Of a stretch of DNA of 64,000 nucleotides, positions 23,282-34,869 are shown piece after piece. A model generated the notes under the pieces. That model searched no databases and was not told the DNA's origin. It was given only the letters and a program-made list of their open reading frames with translations. Position 1 is the first letter of the stretch; every line of letters begins with the position of its first letter. Made by a program: the position numbers and the translations under genes. Source of the DNA: Phascolomyces articulosus (Eukaryota > Mucoromycota > Mucoromycetes > Mucorales > Lichtheimiaceae); assembly GCA_025677815.1 (NCBI GenBank), contig JAIXMP010000003.1, positions 806,001 through 870,000 of the forward strand, given 5' to 3'.

Positions 23282-26138
23282 TTATTGTGCTTTTTTGAAC
23301 TTGAGCATGAGGAGATCACCTACTTCACTGATCAGTTTCAGAGCATGATCTATTATTTTAATAAATTTATAAATGAAATTTTGAATTAGTATTTGATAAC
23401 ATTCTTCTCCTAAGCCATCATGATAAACATTTTTTTTGTCATCTAATTGATTTTTTACGCCACTCAAGATAATAATCACCTAAATCTTCTCTCGTATGTG
23501 CAGCAGAAACACAGAACCGTGCTCGAGAACTAATGATAGGAGTGGCAGGATAGCCCACAACACAGATAGCAACGCCCCGTTTCAGCATTTCGCGCGAAAA
23601 TGCTGAAATTTTGGCTGGATTGAACAAGAGCAAGGGGACAACGGGGCTTCCTTCGTCACCATAAACAATGAATCCCATTTCTCTTAAACGAGCTGCAAAG
23701 TAATGCGCATTATCTGCAAGCTGTCGAATACGATTACGTCCATTCTCGGTACCATCTTCTCCTCTAAGTAAAATAATTGGGATTCGCGCGAAAAACAAAA
23801 TAATAAATAAAAAGTTTCCTAATGTATCGCACTCACTAAGCTTCTTCCTTTGCTGATCTTTTTTTTTACCTCATAATACCCAAACTTGCAAGGACCTGTT
23901 GCGTAACAGGTGGTGTCATGGTTTCTGCATAACAGAATGAATGATTCTTTAATCGTAAATGGTCAATCACCACCTAATATATATCAATCTATGTTAGTCA
24001 CCTTTTTATATATGGAGAGAGAGAGAGAGACGCGTCATCTTCTTTTTATATAATGATGATTGATTTACCTTATCACCAGCAATATAACCACCTGCTGCAC
24101 CAAACGATTTAGTAAATGTTCCCATGAGAATATCGACATGTTTTGGATTGATACCTATAAACAGACATTGTAATAAGAATCAACACAGCCATAACATCTA
24201 CCCTTAGCAATTTTTTTTAATTACGTTTAGATCCAAATTGAAAAAAAAAATGAACATACCATAAAAGTCACAAACACCACCACCATGTTCACCTAAAGCA
24301 CCAATGGAATGAGCTTCATCCACATATAAATAAAACTAAAGATGAGGAAGAATATGAGTTGAGATAATTTTTTGTGAAATTTCTTTACCCATTTATCGGG
24401 TTTTTGCCATCGTGCATAAAATAAATACCTTAAATTCACGCTTCAGTTTAATCAATTCAGGTAAATTGACCACAGAACCTTCCATTGAATATAAACCTTC
24501 CACAATAATCATAATTTTCTTCCATGGACGATGGGTACGGGGTTGCCCTTGAGAAATCACTTCACGTAAAAGATTTCTTAAATCCCCCATATTATTATGT
24601 TTAAATACACGAATTGAAGCACCTGAAAGACGTGCACCAAAAATAATTGAACTATGATTCAATTCATCACTAATAATCAAACAGCCCTATCCATCGATAA
24701 AAAAACATATGATAATATCAGTCATCTTCATCTTTCCTATGATCCAAAGACGTATAATAATATATTTATTTATTTTTACCTTGCCAACAAGAGCGGGAAT
24801 TGTTGTCGAATTGGTGGCAAAACCCATAGAAACAATACAAGCATCTTCTTTTCCCACAAACCGAGCGACTTTTCTTTCAGCTTCACGATGAATATCCAAA
24901 GATCCACATTCAGCACGTGTACTACCGCCACTAACACCATAGTCACGAACAGTTTCTTCTACAGCATCTGCACATGGACCTTCGGCTTGAGCAAATCCCA
25001 AATAATTGTACGACGCAAAATTAATAGCATCAATTTTCCTGCCTGTCAATCTATTCAAGATTACACAAAGATTTTTGTTTTAATATACCAGGGGTGTGGT
25101 TGTATGTATATATATATATATAAAGTGTATGTCTGTGTGAGGTGAAAAAAAATAGACACCTCTTGCTAGGGGGGAAGGAAGGGAAGGGATATAAAATGGC
25201 ATTGATCTTTTACTTCCACACACACACTTACCGGAAAGTTTTGTTAAAATCATCAGATACTCGTTCTAATATTGCTGTAATACGTGTGGGAACACCAGTA
25301 ATGGGTCGATTCCAACAATCACTACGTTTTTATACATATATAAATATTTCTTACTCTAACAAGTATGGTTTTTTTTTCCCATGCAAATGCGAAGGAATTA
25401 CATGATAAATGATGATATTATACTTACCGAATACGCATATACATTCGTCTGGTATAAAATGAATCGAAATCAGAAACCAATGGTGCATATCCCTAATCGA
25501 ATTGAATTGATAAAAAAGTGAATTAAAGATAGGTTATGCTTTCCAATAGATCTTATCCATTCCTTACTCTCCCCCCCCCAAATAAAAACGATATTTACCT
25601 GGTTTGTACGTAAATGAGCATATTCACTTCGTTTAAATACTTTACCCAAAATATCACGTAAATGACCAAACAGAATCAAGACAAAATAATTCAAATAGGT
25701 CGAAACAAGAATAAACATGGGAGCTTCTTCCATTTTTTGTTGAAAATCTTCATATTTACGATGAGCAGCGGCAACAGAATTACGTCGTTGAGCAGGTGTG
25801 ACATGTTTGGCATGAAACCAAACATCATTATCCACTGATAATGTATTTTCTTGAGGTTTTAAGGATGCAGGGACAAGCGAAGGATGAATCATCTTTGGTG
25901 GATAAGCCGATGAGACGGAATAAGCTCGACGAGTTTTTCCTACAAGAGACGATAATGAAAAAGTACGCGCTCGAGTGGTGGTCCGTGTGGTGCCAGTGGA
26001 ACTGCCAGTTGCTGAAAGGGTGGAAGTAGTGTCATTTTTTTCTTGATGTTTTTGCTGTGGATGATGATGAGAAGAAGAAATAGGTGGTGGTTGAATCTCG
26101 ATCCCAGGCACCTGTAAAGAATTGGTTGTGGTGGCCAT
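23282..26138 (-). CDS. LCB2: Serine palmitoyltransferase subunit 2 (LCB2)
   Basis: Catalytic subunit of the ER enzyme that condenses serine with palmitoyl-CoA, the first step of sphingolipid synthesis. Ten exons on minus: 25599-26138, 25428-25492, 25232-25321, 24780-25050, 24429-24686, 24260-24335, 24069-24154, 23870-23973, 23480-23763, 23282-23349; phases close to 613 aa. The PLP lysine is about Lys449 in [13 protein letters not shown]; other motifs are [28 protein letters not shown] and [14 protein letters not shown]. The first exon has a low-complexity Ser/Thr leader, then the membrane helix ([20 protein letters not shown]) and the conserved lead-in to the fold. I chose the Met at 26138 ([12 protein letters not shown]) over one at 26225 because the extra stretch looks like 5' UTR. 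The last intron seems to use donor GTGATT at 23479, which joins HTREDL to [14 protein letters not shown] exactly as in other LCB2 proteins. Confidence 0.95.
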
Positions 26139-27003
26139 TGTTGTAAAAAGGAAAGAGTGTGTTAGTGATAAATAAGAGAAAGAAGAGGGTGTGTATTGTA
26201 TAAAAATATATTGTTGTTGTAACAAAGTATATAGGTGTTTGTGTGTGTAATGGTATAAAGTGATATTAATCTGCTTATTTTTTTGCCTGCCAAAATGAAA
26301 AAAAAAAGTTGTTTGTGTTTTTTCAAACTGAGTTATGGAGCGGAAATGGAAAATAAAAACTTTTTTTTTTCTTTTCTAATCAAACCTAACCCATCCAAAG
26401 CAAATTCAAGGCTATTCTTTGTATTAATTAAAAATATGTGTTTATATATGAAATGATAGACTTCATTTGCTAAGCAATTTTTTAATTTATGAATTAATTT
26501 ATGAACGAAAAGTGAAAAAGTAACTCTTCCGGAAACCTTCGGTAGTAATGTTTTAGCATTAAACTAGTATCCAATCGGTGGATCATATGAAAAAAGAAGG
26601 TTACTCCAAACTCTTCAACAAGGATTATTTTAACCCCAAAAGTATAAAATATTACAATCAAGATCGACGCCAATGATGAATATTTATATCTAAGAAATAT
26701 TTATATATAAGGAAGCTTATCATTAGGTTTAACCATAGTTATTTATACATTATATATGTCCTAATAATAATAATGCGCTTTTAGTCTCTATTGCCAAGAT
26801 GATATTATTTATAACGGAATATGCTCTTCCGATTTTATAAAGCATTCCAAAAAAGGAATAGTCTAAAAACAGCAACACAACGCACAGAGTGTTACCACAC
26901 ACATACAAAAAAAAAAGTTCCATTGCTTCTTGGCATGGGTTTTTTTTAACTCTTCTTTTTCTTTCTTTACTTTTTATTTTTCTACTTTTTTTATACAAAA
27001 ACA
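26139..27003. other. Divergent intergenic region between LCB2 and the tetraspan gene
   Basis: About 865 bases between two genes that point away from each other. CT-rich sequence directly precedes the ATG at 27004, and the LCB2 side has a short CA/TG-rich run near 26230-26250. No further feature recognised. Confidence 0.5.
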
Positions 27004-28125
27004 ATGGCCAATAATCCATTTGAAGAAAATCCATGGTCATCACAACAAGCGAGTAGCGGTCCACGTTTTGGAAATGCCTACGAAGACGATAATATTAATA
27101 ATACAACACGTATGCCTTCACCTTCCGATTACCGTGCACCTACGACTACCACCACAACCACTCATACCAGCAATACCATGAATGCTTGGAATGAATCCAA
27201 CAAAACAGAATACCCTACCAGTGATTCACCCTATGAACGCGTAGGAAGTGCTTCCCCTAATCAAGACGCTTATCAATTTGCAGGCACACGTCTTGGGAAT
27301 CAAGAATTCAGTGACCCTAGCAGTGCTTATTCTAAAGTTCAAATCAGTAGTGAAAATAATACACCTTCACCTAAACCCGTACCAGCAGGTGGTAAACCAA
27401 GACCGAGCCAAAACGAAATCCAAGAATCTTTACCTCCTGTATGGGATAAATCACGATTGAATCCAAACAAGTGGCGTCTTTTACTTCGTTTCTTACAATT
27501 GATTGCAGCTATTGGTCATCTTGGTTTTGCTGCAGGTGCTTCGCCGGTAAATTAAACATAAGGCTGATAATGATGATGATTGTTGGATCATCATCGGATA
27601 TTAGGAGAAGAAAAAATAAAGGAGAGAGAGCGGAGGATGAGTTAGCGGGAACAAAAAAAAAAACTAATCACCATCATCAATGATTTTAGTATTCTGGTCA
27701 AGATGTTCCATTTGATAGTGCTGCTTGCTTTTATTTTCTTTTTGCAGTGGTAAGTGATGAATTTCATTATACAATAGATAGAGACCATATTTAAAAAAAA
27801 CATGATATTCATTCATATGTATCTATAGGCTATTCTTACCATTATTTGGACATTGTTTCATTTATCATTTTGGTGTTATCGACGTTTATCTCATGGTCAC
27901 AAAATGAATCGAGTCTTGATGGGAGGTATTGATTTATTACTTGCCATTTTGTGGGGTATTGGTACTATTGTAGAAATTGCCATGTTTTCTTGTAAACCTG
28001 GAGATCTCGATGGATGGTGTAATTTCTATAATGTCAGTATCTTTTGGGGCATGTTATCCTTTGCTCTTTTCCTTGCTGCCGTGGGTTGGGATGTGGTTGG
28101 ATCTTGTGTTGCCCGTAAAAAGTAA
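27004..28125 (+). CDS. Tetraspan membrane protein, MARVEL-like
   Basis: Three exons, 27004-27546, 27690-27749 and 27829-28125, give 299 aa. The N-terminal ~155 residues are polar, Ser/Thr/Asn/Pro-rich and probably cytosolic, starting MANNPFEENPWSS, an NPF-containing start that could bind EH domains (inference). Four hydrophobic segments follow: LLLRFLQLIAAIGHLGFAAG, FYFLFAVAILTIIWTLFHLSF, a third around RVLMGGIDLLLAILWGIG, and SIFWGMLSFALFLAAVGWDV. The spacing and conserved charged loops resemble fungal MARVEL-domain proteins, which sit at the plasma membrane or in vesicles. Cys residues lie between segments 3 and 4 (SCKPGDLDGWC), as in that family. Family assignment is moderate; no catalytic role expected. 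Confidence 0.78.
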
Positions 28126-28253
28126 AATAGAACAAGATTTTCCATACCACTTATTCGAACATACGCTATTTCTTTGTAATATAACCCTCTCTTGACAAAA
28201 CAAAAAAACAACAAATTGCTCGTTTTTTTTTACCATTATATTATTATACATCC

Positions 28254-28294
<41 letters not shown>

Positions 28295-29932
28295 ATAATA
28301 CACCTCCTCTTTCTTTGTTTCTTTTTATTCTTTATTCTTATCATTATTCTCTCCTCCCCTTTGTTCCATCCACTCGATTATTCTATTTCCATAATATGCA
28401 ATAAATCTATAATCTATAACTAGTATTGCGTCATTAGATCTTCTTATATTGGAATAAATGATCAAAGAAACAAGTTTTTTTCGCTTTTCTCGATTGATGA
28501 GTATGATATCATATACACACAATACGTCATTTTTTATTTGTTACAGTCGTCTAATAGACATCACACAATAAGATTATTATGCACAATAATACAAATTGAA
28601 AAGTTTTCGTGATTTTGGCAGTGTACCAAGCAGATTGAATCCTCAGTTCACTGTAGAGCACTGTATATGGATATCGTAGACTAACTATAGCAAATACTAG
28701 AGATTGAAGTTTTTTGGTTATTCAACCGTTGTTGGTAACCACATCCATCTAGAACTTCGGTTTACGTTCATGATTCTCTATAAACTATATATATTTTTAT
28801 TTTATTTTCTGATTCTTATCTTTATTTTCTTCATGCTTCTGTACCATAATCGAGTTTTTTTATTACGTGTCACGATAATACGTTATATAAGAAATATTTG
28901 AATGAAAAGACAATACATCCTATTGATTCTTTTACAATAATGATGATTTCACATTTGTCTATTATTACTAGATGAAAAAACTGTATATAGTTTTACATAA
29001 CCCTTTCATCTTCATATCTACGACCACTTGCTTATTATTCCAACATTATTTTTCCAATTAAAAAAATACATACTGTTTTTATGGTGTTTTATGCAAAAAA
29101 AAAAAAAAATTAGTGTGATGGGAGTAATACCAGTGGTAATAGCAATAGATGTAGAAAAGATAGCAGCATTATTAACAGTACTATCCAAGTGTTGTAGCAG
29201 CAGTAATAGTAAGAATGAGAGGAACATTGCATTTTCATTTTTTCTTGTTTATAATTCCAAAAGTAGTGTTCTCCCTACAGAATTATAAGTACATCACGTA
29301 TATAAAACTTTTTTATCAATAACTGATTCATGGTACTTTATATACAAACACACTTATATATAGCACGTAGCTAGTATACTATACTACTAATTGAATAGTA
29401 TAATCTCCTGAAAAAACCTTCTCCATTCTTACATATTCCTTTTCATCACAATTGTTTTATTGTATAGTTTATTATTTTTTCACATCAGTAACTAGTATGG
29501 GACGCGTAAAAGAGAGGATGCATCCAATTTATGCAACAGTCCGGTCTGGAATTTTATAATGGAGGTGCCTCACTTTTTATATAGTGAAAAAGGTGCTCTT
29601 CAAGCACTTTTCAATAATTGCCTATTATTTCGTCAAACAACATTTAAATTGTTGTCTTTGCTTTTATAACAACTGCATAAAAATTTTTCGAATTATTGAA
29701 GTATTCCAAAAAAAAACGACAATAGAGAAAAAGATATTATACAGCAACTATTACCAAAAATACTATATAAAAATACCATCTCTGTCATCTAAGCCAATAC
29801 CAAACCTACAAAATAATATACACATACCTGACAGGGAGATTCTGTGTTTAGTTTTTTTATACATATGGTCGGAAATTCTTGGAACTCATTAGTGATAATA
29901 TCATCTTTCGGTACTATTAAACCCTCCACAAA
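28126..29932. other. Gene-poor stretch with TTA microsatellite
   Basis: No gene recognised in about 1.8 kb. A TTA-type microsatellite of about 13 units lies at 28254-28293, close downstream of the tetraspan gene. The remainder is A/T-rich with only short open frames lacking motifs. Confidence 0.5.
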
Positions 29933-30583
29933 TTATCTCTTCATACTTCGCCCTATGCTTTCTACAGAAACAACTCGGATTTTTATGATGAAGTAACGAT
30001 ATCCATCTTGAATTTGAGGATGATCATTTGTTGAGATCTGATACAGACCTCCATTTTTATTCGTGCTAAATTCACCCTATTAATAAATACGTTCTTTACA
30101 AATATCAAATTACCTACAAGAGGTCTAAGTTTGTTAGCTGGCTGATGTATCCCTCGACATGTATTTTAGATTCAACAAGTGTTCTGCTTACAACGCGCTT
30201 TATCCTAAGACTTTCATAATCAACTTTTGGATATTCTAGATATGAAAAATACATGTCAGAAAATGATATTAATTAAATATCGATTTACTTGCTTCAATAG
30301 ACAGGCACACATTGACTTAGAGTGAAAAATCGGTATTATTTTACGACCCAAAAGCAACATATTGGATGGCTGTGAGAATCACAGCACAATTTTTATCTTC
30401 AATAACTTCTTCCGATAGCACCACTTCTACATGATCTCCATACAGGTGCATGATCCACTTATAATTATATTGTCTACAAAGACTTGTTATACGTTTTCCC
30501 TGTAACCATTACAAAGCTTTATGTTTCTCATGATCTAGTTTGAATCACACATATAATATAGGAACTTTAAATAGAACATACAT
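29933..30583 (-). pseudogene. Decayed three-exon gene of unknown family with five in-frame stops
   Basis: A reading frame on the minus strand stays coherent over three segments: 30289-30583, 30114-30235 and 29933-30076. GT-AG introns of 53 and 37 nt join them in phase, and a stop TAA follows SIGRSMKR. Protein-like stretches include GKRITSLCRQYNYKWIMHLY, GDHVEVVLSEEVIEDKNC, YPKVDYESLRIKRVV and GEFSTNKNGGLYQIST. The frame is broken by TGA at 30545-30547, TAA at 30509-30511, 30341-30343 and 30317-30319, and TAG at 30114-30116; the last sits exactly where a CAG would precede the splice donor. Every one of these stops can arise from CAA, CAG or CGA by a single C-to-T change. I do not recognise the family. 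The start at 30583 is only the first Met in the open stretch, so the 5' end is unknown. Confidence 0.6.
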
Positions 30584-31403
30584 CAAATTTTATAGTGACA
30601 AGTAAACTAGTTTAGTGTATGACGAATTCTTTATAAAAAACGACTTTCCTTTTCAGTAAAACCATTTTGTCATAGTTTTGATTTAATAAGAAAACCTGTT
30701 TCTACTATATGTAAATTGACTTTTCGAGTAGATAATACAAAAAATTAAAATAAAAAAAAAGAATATGTTTTTAATAAGAATGATAATAGATAATAATAAA
30801 TAATAATAATAATCAAATTAGAGAAATGCAAGGATGTAAGAGAAACAAGATGTATGGTATGTACAAAAAAAAAGGAAGATAATAAATGCTAAATATGAAA
30901 GGAAGAAAAAGAGATGGGTGGAATGAATAAAAAAAGATAGAGAAGTGTGATGAATAATAATAGATGTGGGTGTGTAAAATAATATGTGTGCGTTGTGTGT
31001 TTGTGTTATGTGTGTATTCTTTAACGTTTTTTTTTTACATCGAATAAAACAAGTACCTGCTATTTTGCGCAGCAACATGAAAATCATTTTAATTCACACA
31101 CACATTACACATAATATATATCCTTGAGAGTGTGTTCATTTTTTGAAGGAAAAAAAAACTTTGTTGCTACCATGCGATATCAAAAGAAGTAGAGAAAAAA
31201 AGCTAAAAAAAAAAAAAAAATAGAATTCTGTGTGTTGCGTATGTTATATGAATATATGTGGGGGATTTTTTTGTAGAGGTATAATAATGAAATAAAAAAA
31301 AAACTGCATTGAGTAGTTAGTAAGTCTACTAAGGGGTGGTTGTGTTGTGTACATGTGTATATATGTATGTGAAAAAAAACGTGGATAATAATTTCATTGT
31401 TGC
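30584..31403. other. Intergenic, low-complexity 3' flank
   Basis: About 820 bases. The part from 30720 to 31330 is purine-rich on the plus strand with A-runs near 30740, 31150, 31205 and 31295, and TG-rich words near 30960-31020, so it is pyrimidine-rich along the minus-strand gene ending at 31404. An open frame at 30818-31087 (minus) is low complexity and not called. Confidence 0.45.
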
Positions 31404-32429
31404 TTATTGTGATGGTGGCGCGTCAAACAAAGGACTAGATGAAGTCATAGTTGTAGGACTTGTTGAAGTAGCTGTAGGATGTGTTGCTGAAGTAGATATA
31501 CGAATCATGGAAATAGCATCTGCTAAATCACTTGGAGTTTTATTACACAAAGATCGTGCTGTTTTAAATCGTCCATTCCCATTAACATTGGTATTATTAT
31601 TATTATAATAAGGATATCTTTTCTTGGTGATACCTCCTCCACTACCGGAATAAGAACTTCTTCGTTGCTGCTCTTGTTGTGTTCTTCGTAATAATCTATC
31701 CAACACTCTTGCATGATCCCAGTGTGCTGTTGTTGTAGATGTATTTGATGTCTTTGAACTAGCGGCGGCTGCTGCCGCGGCTGAAATTAAGGTAGCTGCA
31801 GACGATCGTCTTCGAGTATTTCGTGAAATATCATCATTTAAACTATATCGTTGTTCAACTTGGTCTAGATCCTCTGCTCTGTAGCCAAAGGATTGTGACA
31901 ACGAAGGTGGCGGCTGCTGTTGCTGTTGTAATGAAGGTGGGTCATGAAGAAATTCATTGTCATGAAATGAAGTCGTGGTAGAAGTACCCTCGTCTGAAGC
32001 ATTGGTACGTACAACCACTTCAAGAGATCGACTTAATTGTTTAGCAAAGACAGCCTCCAACATGGAAGGTTCTTGAGGTGATGGTGGAGGTGCCGAGACT
32101 ACAAAATATTCCTCTTCGTCTTCGTCGTCGTCTTCCTCTCTGTCATCATGACTATGGAATGAAAAAGTTTGACTGGTACGACGACGTTGACTATGATGAT
32201 AATGGTCATTTTCTAAAATGGTCTTATCAGTCATTGTTGTTGTGGAAGAGGCTGCCATTAGAGTAGTATTACTATTGATATTTTTTTGTAGTGGTGACCA
32301 ACAACTATCATTTGTTCTTGTCGTTGAAGTAGTAGTATGGGTGGTATATTCTGGTATCGGATTTAATGGTGAAGTGTCGACGCACATGAGCTGTTCTGTG
32401 TCATTCGGATTAAGCACACTGGAATCCAT
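31404..32429 (-). CDS. Unidentified low-complexity protein, 341 aa
   Basis: A single-exon reading frame of 341 aa with ATG at 32427-32429. I recognise no domain. It begins MDSSVLNPNDTEQLMCVDTS and is dominated by Ser, Thr, Asn, Gln and Pro. There is an acidic run (DDREEDDDEDEEEYFVV) near residues 95-110, a short Gln/Pro block, an eight-Ala run, and a more ordered helical basic piece, HWDHARVLDRLLRRTQQEQQ, near residue 235. The length of the frame in A/T-rich DNA and the mixed composition support a real, mostly disordered protein, perhaps a nuclear or signalling adaptor, but that is a guess. No homologous neighbour helps. Confidence 0.6.
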   Translation of the reverse strand: MDSSVLNPNDTEQLMCVDTSPLNPIPEYTTHTTTSTTRTNDSCWSPLQKNINSNTTLMAASSTTTMTDKTILENDHYHHSQRRRTSQTFSFHSHDDREEDDDEDEEEYFVVSAPPPSPQEPSMLEAVFAKQLSRSLEVVVRTNASDEGTSTTTSFHDNEFLHDPPSLQQQQQPPPSLSQSFGYRAEDLDQVEQRYSLNDDISRNTRRRSSAATLISAAAAAAASSKTSNTSTTTAHWDHARVLDRLLRRTQQEQQRRSSYSGSGGGITKKRYPYYNNNNTNVNGNGRFKTARSLCNKTPSDLADAISMIRISTSATHPTATSTSPTTMTSSSPLFDAPPSQ

Positions 32430-33189
32430 ATATAAAAGCTTCTTTTTTTTTTTTTGTGTTTGCGGAGAGAGAGAGAAAGAAAGAAAGAGTGAATGAATGA
32501 GCGTATAAAAGAAGTAGTATATTTAGAGAATTTTTTTTTTTGTGTAAAAAATGAAATGTGAAAAAAAAAGTTCAATTAGAACTCAGTGAGACACACATAT
32601 ATTTTTACTTTGGGTTACGAAAAGGGTCCTTGCTCCAGCTCAAGGCATATTATTCGCAATGTATTGGATTACATATGTGAAATGTCTAATGGTCCCTTTC
32701 TTATCATTGAGTCTATGGAATATTGGTTCACTAATATCACTTTAGAACCTGTCACTTACCAATCATGATCAGTCCCCTTTTTAGTTTTGACAGAGTCTCT
32801 CCTATTCAATAAATCTTTTTTGTGTGAAGTTATGTTTGTTCATCATCCATCAAGATTATTTCCTCGTTAAAACAAGTATAGAGAGAAGAGGTTTTCTCAG
32901 CATATTTAAGATAAGAATTTTTTTATACACTCTATCTTATCAAAAAAAAGACTTTTGACAGAAGATGATGGTATATTTGAAAACAAACCAAGAAACAAAG
33001 GATGTTAACTATTTTAATTTGTTGACTTTTTTTAAATCCAAGGTTATTTTATTTTTACTGTTTGAACAAAATATAATAGTCATTTCAAAAAAAAATTCAT
33101 GCAAAAAAAAATAATAATAAATTGGATATACAACGAATTTTATATTTGAAGAGAATGAGAAAGACTACGAATATGTTTCTTTTTTTTTC
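32430..33189. other. Intergenic gap with T- and A-runs
   Basis: About 760 bases between the start of the low-complexity gene and the end of the PRPF38B-like gene, both minus. A run of about 13 T lies near 32443-32455 directly upstream of the ATG at 32429. GAGA- and GAAA-type repeats follow at 32465-32490. A 60-codon open stretch at 32586-32768 (plus) has no motif and is not called. Confidence 0.45.
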
Positions 33190-34869
33190 TTAATGGCGGC
33201 CATCACGGCTACGAGGACTGATACTGCGTTGACGACGTCGATTATAACCATCATCATGGTCACGATATTTTGATCTTGAATGGGAACGTCGTCGTCTATC
33301 ATCACGATCATATCTACTGTCACGACTACGTGGACTAATACTTCGTCGACGACGTCGATAATAATCATCGTCGTCATCATATCTTCTTCTATCTCGGGAA
33401 CGGCTGCGATATCTATTACGACTACTGGATCTTCTTCTATCTCGACTATCATCCCTTCTTCGTCTACTATTGCTTCTATCATCATAATAATCATCATCAC
33501 GATAACGATCTCTTCTATCATCAGGACTACGTGATCTATCACGTCGACGATACGAACGATCCTCTTCTTCCTCATCATCATATCTATTGTGTCATAAAGA
33601 AGTTATTTATATATAATTTAGTTTTCTTTTCATTTCATTTTGTAGTATAACGATGGACCTTCCATAGTTCTCATCTCTCATTCCATTTGTCCCTCTGTTG
33701 TTGTTTTTTCTCTTACCACAAGGTCATACAATGATAAATGACAATAGACTTGGAAGGGAATTTTTTTAGTATCTTTTATATTATTTTGATTACTTACCCA
33801 TGATCTCTTGCTTCTTTTTCATACTCATCCATTTTCTTGGCTAAATCTCTAGCAATTGGAACAGGTATACGTGGTAACATGGTTCCTTGGTACTTTTGTT
33901 CCGTCATTAACATTCGACACAACTTTCCAATGGTTCTAAAATCCCAACAACGCCCCATATGAAAATGTTTTTTTTAGTTTAGTTGGTAAAAAAAATAAAC
34001 ATTGTGTACATGATAACTATGAAATACAGCAACATACGATTTTTGAGAGCGTGGTCCTCCCGATATTTCAATTTCTGTATCATCATCAAGATAATACTGA
34101 AACCAATCCCAATATTGAGCAGGGGCAAGTACATAACGTAAATAAAGAAATCCAACAGCTCGAATATATCTATAAATAAAATGTACTTTTAGCAAAAAAA
34201 GAATAGCATTTCCTCCGTTATAGATAGATACTTACGGTGAATCGGGATGATCGATCAAATTTTCAATCTGCTTAACTGTCAAACGTAAAGTCCAAAATTT
34301 GTACAGACAGCAAAAGGCTGTAGAAGGTGCAGTTCCTTTGATAAAGGGAGCTAAATAAAATAAAAATGTGTTAGTGAAAAGATTCCATACAAGGTCTTTC
34401 TCTTGAAAAAAAAAAATTAAATCATTCATTAAAAAAACTTACCCAAGTTATACACTGCATATAAATATTTTCCAAGAACGAGCATATTTAAAGGGAGAAA
34501 AAAAGAGTTAGATTGAAAAGACATGTACAAACTATAATCAAAAATAACCCTTCTCACACGACAAACCTTTACCACACCATCATAAAAAGGGAAATTCTTT
34601 TGGCCATTGTGTGTGTACCTTCGTTATAGATTTCATCCACGATTTCATGAAAAGTCTTTTTTTCACTAGGTCATATAAAAAAGAAAAACGCTTGATCAAT
34701 TAAAAGTAGATTAAAGCGATCCTAAAGAAAAGAAAGAACATATATAGATAACTTACTAGAGCGATTTAAAATATGGAGAAGCCAGAATATTTTGATATAA
34801 AATAGGATTCATATTCATGGTAGTTTCATTACCCCATGTATCCAACTTATTTGACGCTTTCTTGCTCAT
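33190..34869 (-). CDS. PRP38-family pre-mRNA splicing factor with RS tail (PRPF38B-like)
   Basis: Predicted spliceosome protein. Seven exons on minus: 34757-34869, 34619-34665, 34443-34454 (12 nt), 34236-34350, 34038-34169, 33798-33935, 33190-33583; phases close to 316 aa. The N terminus has the family pattern TMNMNPILYQNILASPYFK, then TFHEIVDEIYNEV, PFIKGTAPSTAFCCLYKFWT and GFLYLRYVLAPAQYWDWFQY. After the PRP38 core (to about residue 185) the C terminus is an RS-type domain of about 130 residues, rich in Arg, Ser, Asp and Tyr (for example RDRSRSPDDRRDRYRDDDYY), as in PRPF38B but unlike yeast Prp38. The micro-exon supplies VYNL in the place where family members have a Val-x-x-Leu-Pro-like link, which is why I include it. 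A different reading frame across the RS exon is an artefact. Confidence 0.92.

Noticed and set aside
29933..30583. Stop codon reassignment (TAA/TAG as Gln) as an explanation of the stop-ridden frames
   Set aside because: All intact genes in the window lack internal TAA/TAG and use both as terminators.
32586..32768. 60-codon open frame on plus
   Set aside because: No recognisable domain, and an overlapping frame is equally open; probably chance.
33165..33581. 138-codon Met/Ile/Asp-rich frame across the PRPF38B RS exon
   Set aside because: A shifted reading of RS-type codons; the correct frame gives Arg/Ser/Asp and joins the upstream exons in phase.
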